Positions 41,444-45,617 of a stretch of DNA of 45,617 nucleotides are shown here, in pieces (positions within the stretch are counted from its first letter, which is position 1; every line of letters starts with the position of its first letter). The stretch comes from Elysia marginata (lineage: Eukaryota; Mollusca; Gastropoda; Plakobranchidae). The stretch covers positions 174,197-219,813 of the forward strand of contig BMAT01003131.1 of the NCBI GenBank assembly GCA_019649035.1, read 5' to 3'. Below the pieces are notes generated by a model, which made no database searches, had not been told where the DNA came from, and worked only from the letters and a program-made list of their open reading frames with translations. The position numbers and the translations under genes were made by a program.

Positions 41444-43988
41444 GTAATCGTTTACGTTGATTGATCTTGCAGAGTTTGACAGGTCCGCAGTTCCAGCGAT
41501 AAGTGGGTTACCAAAAATTGCTCATGACTACTTGCTTTGTTCTCTGAGGAATTTAAAACTTGTGCAATGTTTCTCTTAGACGTTTATCTTAGCTTTGATG
41601 TTGGCGACTTAAAAGTGAACATCTGTCAACACTAATATGAAACATATAAGCTATATCTGCTTTGTTTTTTCACGAATTAAAAATGTACGTTATAAGAGGA
41701 ACAGAATGCCTCACGATATTCCAACTTAGTACATGTATGTGCATCTGCCGAATGGGTTACTCTGTGTTAACTTAAGATAAAAGCAAATCTTGGGCGCTGT
41801 AATTTGTTTTGCAGGACTCTCGTAAGAAAAATATAGTTTGGACCTGGTCTCAAACCAAAAGCATAGCAATCAATATTTTTTTTTTTTTTTTGGGGGGGGG
41901 AGGAGGAAGTAAGATATTTTGGAATAGGTAAAACACGAGAAAAGAGAGTAAAAGACAAAGAATGAATGCGACATGAACACAGGCAAAAAACAAGAAAGCG
42001 AACACGTTACAAAAGCAAGACTTGCTTCATCTCAGGAAGTTAAGTAGGGCAGCACATTGGACAATGTTTCGCTAAGAAACAACAGCACGACCACAACAAC
42101 GGGTCGTAGATTCTTCAAGCAGGCCAGTTAAGTTGTCAGGAGATGTCAGGCTTCCGTCAGGGCCTTGACAAGACGGTAGTTTCATTAAAAACGAACGGCG
42201 GAAGGAGTTTGGAGGACGAAAGGTCTTTCGGTGTACGCTGTTTCACACAAGGGACACGCTTGTCTCGGTAGATTTTCTGTACAGGTCTACATTTCTATGA
42301 GACGACCAGGGGATAAAGATTTTCTTGTTTGTGACCTTCTTAACACTCGACAGTTCACAGACCAAGAGATTCAAAACGTTCCATCTGCAAAAGATTTCAG
42401 TTGCAATCTTCGTTACAGGAAAAAAAAAGTTACTGGTAGAGGAAATGAAGGCACATGAAGAAACCTAAATGAAACAGATGCAGGAGGGGAAAAAACGCAA
42501 AGTGGGAGTCAAGCTGTATTTTTAAGAAAACTCTGAGATCGCAAACACATGGAAATGTAAACAAAGGTTTGCGCGGGTATTAATACAATACATCTACCTC
42601 ATAGACTACTAGGTTTAGAAGTCTTAACTAAGAAGAAAGTTTCGGCGCACCGCAGGCTAGACAATCAGTCTTTTCTCAGTTAACTTAGGTGTCAGGCTTT
42701 TTTGTGCTTTTTGGGTTGGGTTTTTTTTTTTTTAGTTGAGAATTTTTATGGACAATATCGAGTGTACTATGTAAACTAAAGGAGACATTTAGAAAAAAAA
42801 AAACACTTTAGAAGCAGATTCAAATTAAGAAGAGTTAAGATCATAGTTTTACAAACAATTCAATTATAATTATTTCATGGGTTTAAAACAATATACATTC
42901 TTAGGAGTGTTCGTTTTTGCAAGCGAAATGGTTCGACTATTTCATAAACTATAATGCCATATTGATAGTTAGATCTTGAGTCGAGTTAGGCGAGTATTAG
43001 TCCAAAGAAATGAGTTGATTACTGTAAAATCTACGAGTTGGCCCATGTCATGAAGAGATGGGGAGAGAGAGACAGAGAGGCAGACAGAGAGAGAGAGAAT
43101 TATCAAATGTATATTCAATTCGACAAACCTAACGACTTGGATAATCTACGCAAGATGGCAAAGTACAGACAAAAGGGGTCGTCTGTCATCTCGGTGACAA
43201 TAAGAACATTCAAAGTTGCTCTGTAGAACGACTCTATTACCGAAAGAGATGAGACAAATAAACGAAAAGGCAGATAAGTGCAAGAGTCAGAAGGAGAGAG
43301 AGACAGACAGACCAAGAGACTGACAGAAAGACAGAAACAGACCACAGCACTGCAGCTCTTTGAATATTAAGCTCTCAAGATAGCTGTGGACAGACAGAAC
43401 GGGAGCAGGAAGAGGAGGGAGGGAGCAGGGCGACAGAAATGATTCAAATTCTCTAAATATCAATCATAATTATTATTAATGATGAAATCATAATTTCTCA
43501 GCGTTTGACCTCTTTTGGTATCTCACTCAAGCTTAACGCCCATCATGTATGTCCCTGGGGGCAACTCTTCATCTTTTGAACTGATCTTGCCCTCTCACCC
43601 TGCCACTACCAAGCTAACAGACCGCAACGACCACAAACCAACAAGTCAGTAACACTATTAGGCCTATATCTACACATTACGCATTACGTGGGGTGACTGA
43701 GGCGTTAAGGCGAGGGCTGTGTCCTTGTTTTTGCCAATATCTTGTAATCGTTACAATACGCCAATGACCCACCCACTGCCTTCCAAAGCATTGATTCATA
43801 CTGGAATTGTTTTACAATTATTATTATTATTATTATTATTATTATAATTATTATTATTATTATTATTATTATTGCTATGATTATTATTATTGCTATGATT
43901 ATTATTATTATTGCTAAGATTATTATTATTACTATTCATATTGTATCATCAAATTTATTATTACAGTTTTTAATATTAGCACCAGTAT
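41444..43988. other. Intergenic, no gene recognised
   Basis: AT-rich, with purine tracts (43054-43100, 43290-43345), a T/G run at 41878-41903 and an ATT repeat (43815-43960). Short ORFs here lack any recognisable domain. Confidence 0.7.
43815..43960. repeat. (ATT)n microsatellite
   Basis: Interrupted ATT units with GCTATGATT variants. Confidence 0.92.
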
Positions 43989-44639
43989 ATGTTATATTAT
44001 ATTACTACTGTTATTATTATTATTTTATTATTACTGTTGTTGTTGTTGTTGTTATTGTTGTTAGTATCAGTGTTTTACCTACTATCATTATTGCCATGTA
44101 CCATTACTATTACTGTGAAATTTATCACGTGTATAATCATTGTAGTATCAATTTTAACCATTATATTACTCTTACCATTATTTAAAACTTGTCTTTTACA
44201 TTCTGTATGTGTGTCGGCCATAACTAGTGCAATTGTGCTTGAGTTCTATAAAAAGTTCCCAAAAGGAAAGGATAAAATTAGAGAAAAACGAAACTTTCGT
44301 ATATTTCATTGGTTACACTGTTGCTTAAGCATGTGCATAGTCAGTCAGGCCATTGGCCCAATAGTGTTCTATTTTTATCGGTTATGTATTCGACGATCGA
44401 TGGCGAGAATTTTCATCCTGTTCTTTGTTAACTGCGCCCACCCATATATCCAGGTATTTCTTTCTTGCCATCGGCAGACAATACTGTTCTGTTGTATCAT
44501 AACAAACTGCAGTAGTATCAATTATCAGCGTCTTGATTGCTTTTTTTCCCCCACTTTGTCTAACACTGGGTTTATTCGGAACACGGTGAACTGTTACGGA
44601 GAGACATTGATTGATGTATTGTATGGGAATACCCGATAA
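43989..44639 (+). other. Long unrecognised ORF, hydrophobic
   Basis: 216 codons. The first 30 or so come from ATT/GTT repeat DNA and are not credible, but about 160 codons after 44160 stay open in AT-rich sequence. The product is rich in Cys, Phe and Ile (e.g. FFVNCAHPYIQVFLSC). No family recognised; it may be chance or a decayed mobile-element frame. Confidence 0.2.
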
Positions 44640-45617
44640 TCCAGTTTTTGCCGATCCTTGAATCGTTTTAAGTGCCTGGTGTTATGACGCAAACGCCGTG
44701 GTTGTGATAAGAAAGAAGTCATAATCCTCAATCCGCTTCTATCCCTATTTTATCACACCTCCCTGAATTGCGGTCGCCTTTTTTACAGAACGCCTATTTG
44801 TGTGCTGCATAGTATTTTTGCTATTTTGCTTTCTTATTAAATGAAAAATAACTCTCAGCATTTAGATAACGGAGTGCATTCTTCTATGTCATGCCATCCC
44901 ACAAAGATATCTAAAAATCTAAGCCTTGCCGTTGCGCGAATGGGAAGAGATTTTGTCTGGAACTGGTATCGTAATAACGACAAAAAAATATGTATCAATA
45001 ATTTTCAAGTTTTACGAGTTATAGCGAAGTAGCAGTATGTAGTAGTACGAAGTAGTTGATGCAGTAGGATGCTAATAGCGCTAGTTTTAAAACAGCTGTT
45101 CAATGAATAATAAAAATATTACATTTAATAGTATTAGTTACTGTACCTATGCTATGCCAGGCTCCACTCCCAGCTTCTCTTGTTTCAACATCTTATGGGG
45201 CTATTCCAAGCTCTGAACCCAGAGAGGTTTTCGATCTTATAATATACACCTGACGGAGCTTACATACGTACATGTAATAACGGGCCCGATAATTTCTTGG
45301 GAGTATATTGCTTATTTCAACCTGGCGCCAAATTAAAGACATGGAAAAGAAAAACAAATTAAAGAGTTCTTTTCGAAATAAACATCTGTTACGTATAACT
45401 TCCCACAAAGTGAAAACCTCGACACCAGAAATAATTCTGTTAGAAAAAAAAAATAAAAACTGCGATGAAGTTTATATCCGCAACTAACCCACTTTTCCTG
45501 TGTTATGCATATGAAGCCCTTTGCTATAAAATATCAACATAATGCGCTTTCGAGAAGCTCATTTCAAATTACGATCGAATGATTATGACACAAGATATTT
45601 TTTTAAATCCTCATTTT
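44640..45617. other. Intergenic, no gene recognised
   Basis: AT-rich; no repeat, RNA gene or convincing coding frame seen. Confidence 0.7.

Overview
The window is animal nuclear DNA. It is AT-rich, most of it lies in introns, and one minus-strand gene fills positions 147 to 30290. The gene splices into 22 coding exons with GT-AG boundaries. They join without a frame break into 4005 nt (1335 residues): a signal peptide, 23 EGF-like modules, a laminin-G domain, one more EGF, and the start of a second laminin-G. That order, plus the wording around the EGF between the two LamG domains (a C-x-C-x-RPY-x-G-x-x-C stretch running into E-x-P-A-A-T-F), identifies a Crumbs orthologue, the apical polarity protein. 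The C-terminal end (rest of LamG2, further modules, membrane span, short cytoplasmic tail) lies off the left edge. A mollusc or other spiralian is my best guess for the host, from intron size, repeat types and protein divergence; this is inference.

Layout. 1-30290: crb, read right to left, with introns of about 0.4 to 3.5 kb. 30291-45617: upstream flank with no gene I can name. It holds simple repeats, small inverted-repeat elements, local duplications, one candidate orphan exon on the plus strand (41296-41443) and one long unrecognised ORF (43989-44639). A 250-N assembly gap (29409-29658) sits inside a 78-bp minisatellite in intron 1.

The introns are rich in mobile DNA. They hold an abundant 200-300 bp terminal-inverted-repeat family (about nine copies between 4.6 and 21 kb), a tRNA-derived SINE nested in one of these copies, a LINE 3' end with a GAAT-type tail, a frameshifted retroelement RNase H tail, three copies of a palindromic 75-78 bp element, and several other hairpin or TIR elements. 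The most unusual structure is a minisatellite with an exact 40-bp period butting against exon 4. Each unit carries a copy of that exon's splice donor, and the array grades into about 0.85 kb of older degenerate copies.

I found no CRISPR array, bacterial operon or viral gene, and no multi-gene system. The novelty here is in the architecture of the crb gene and in repeat families that look uncatalogued from sequence alone.
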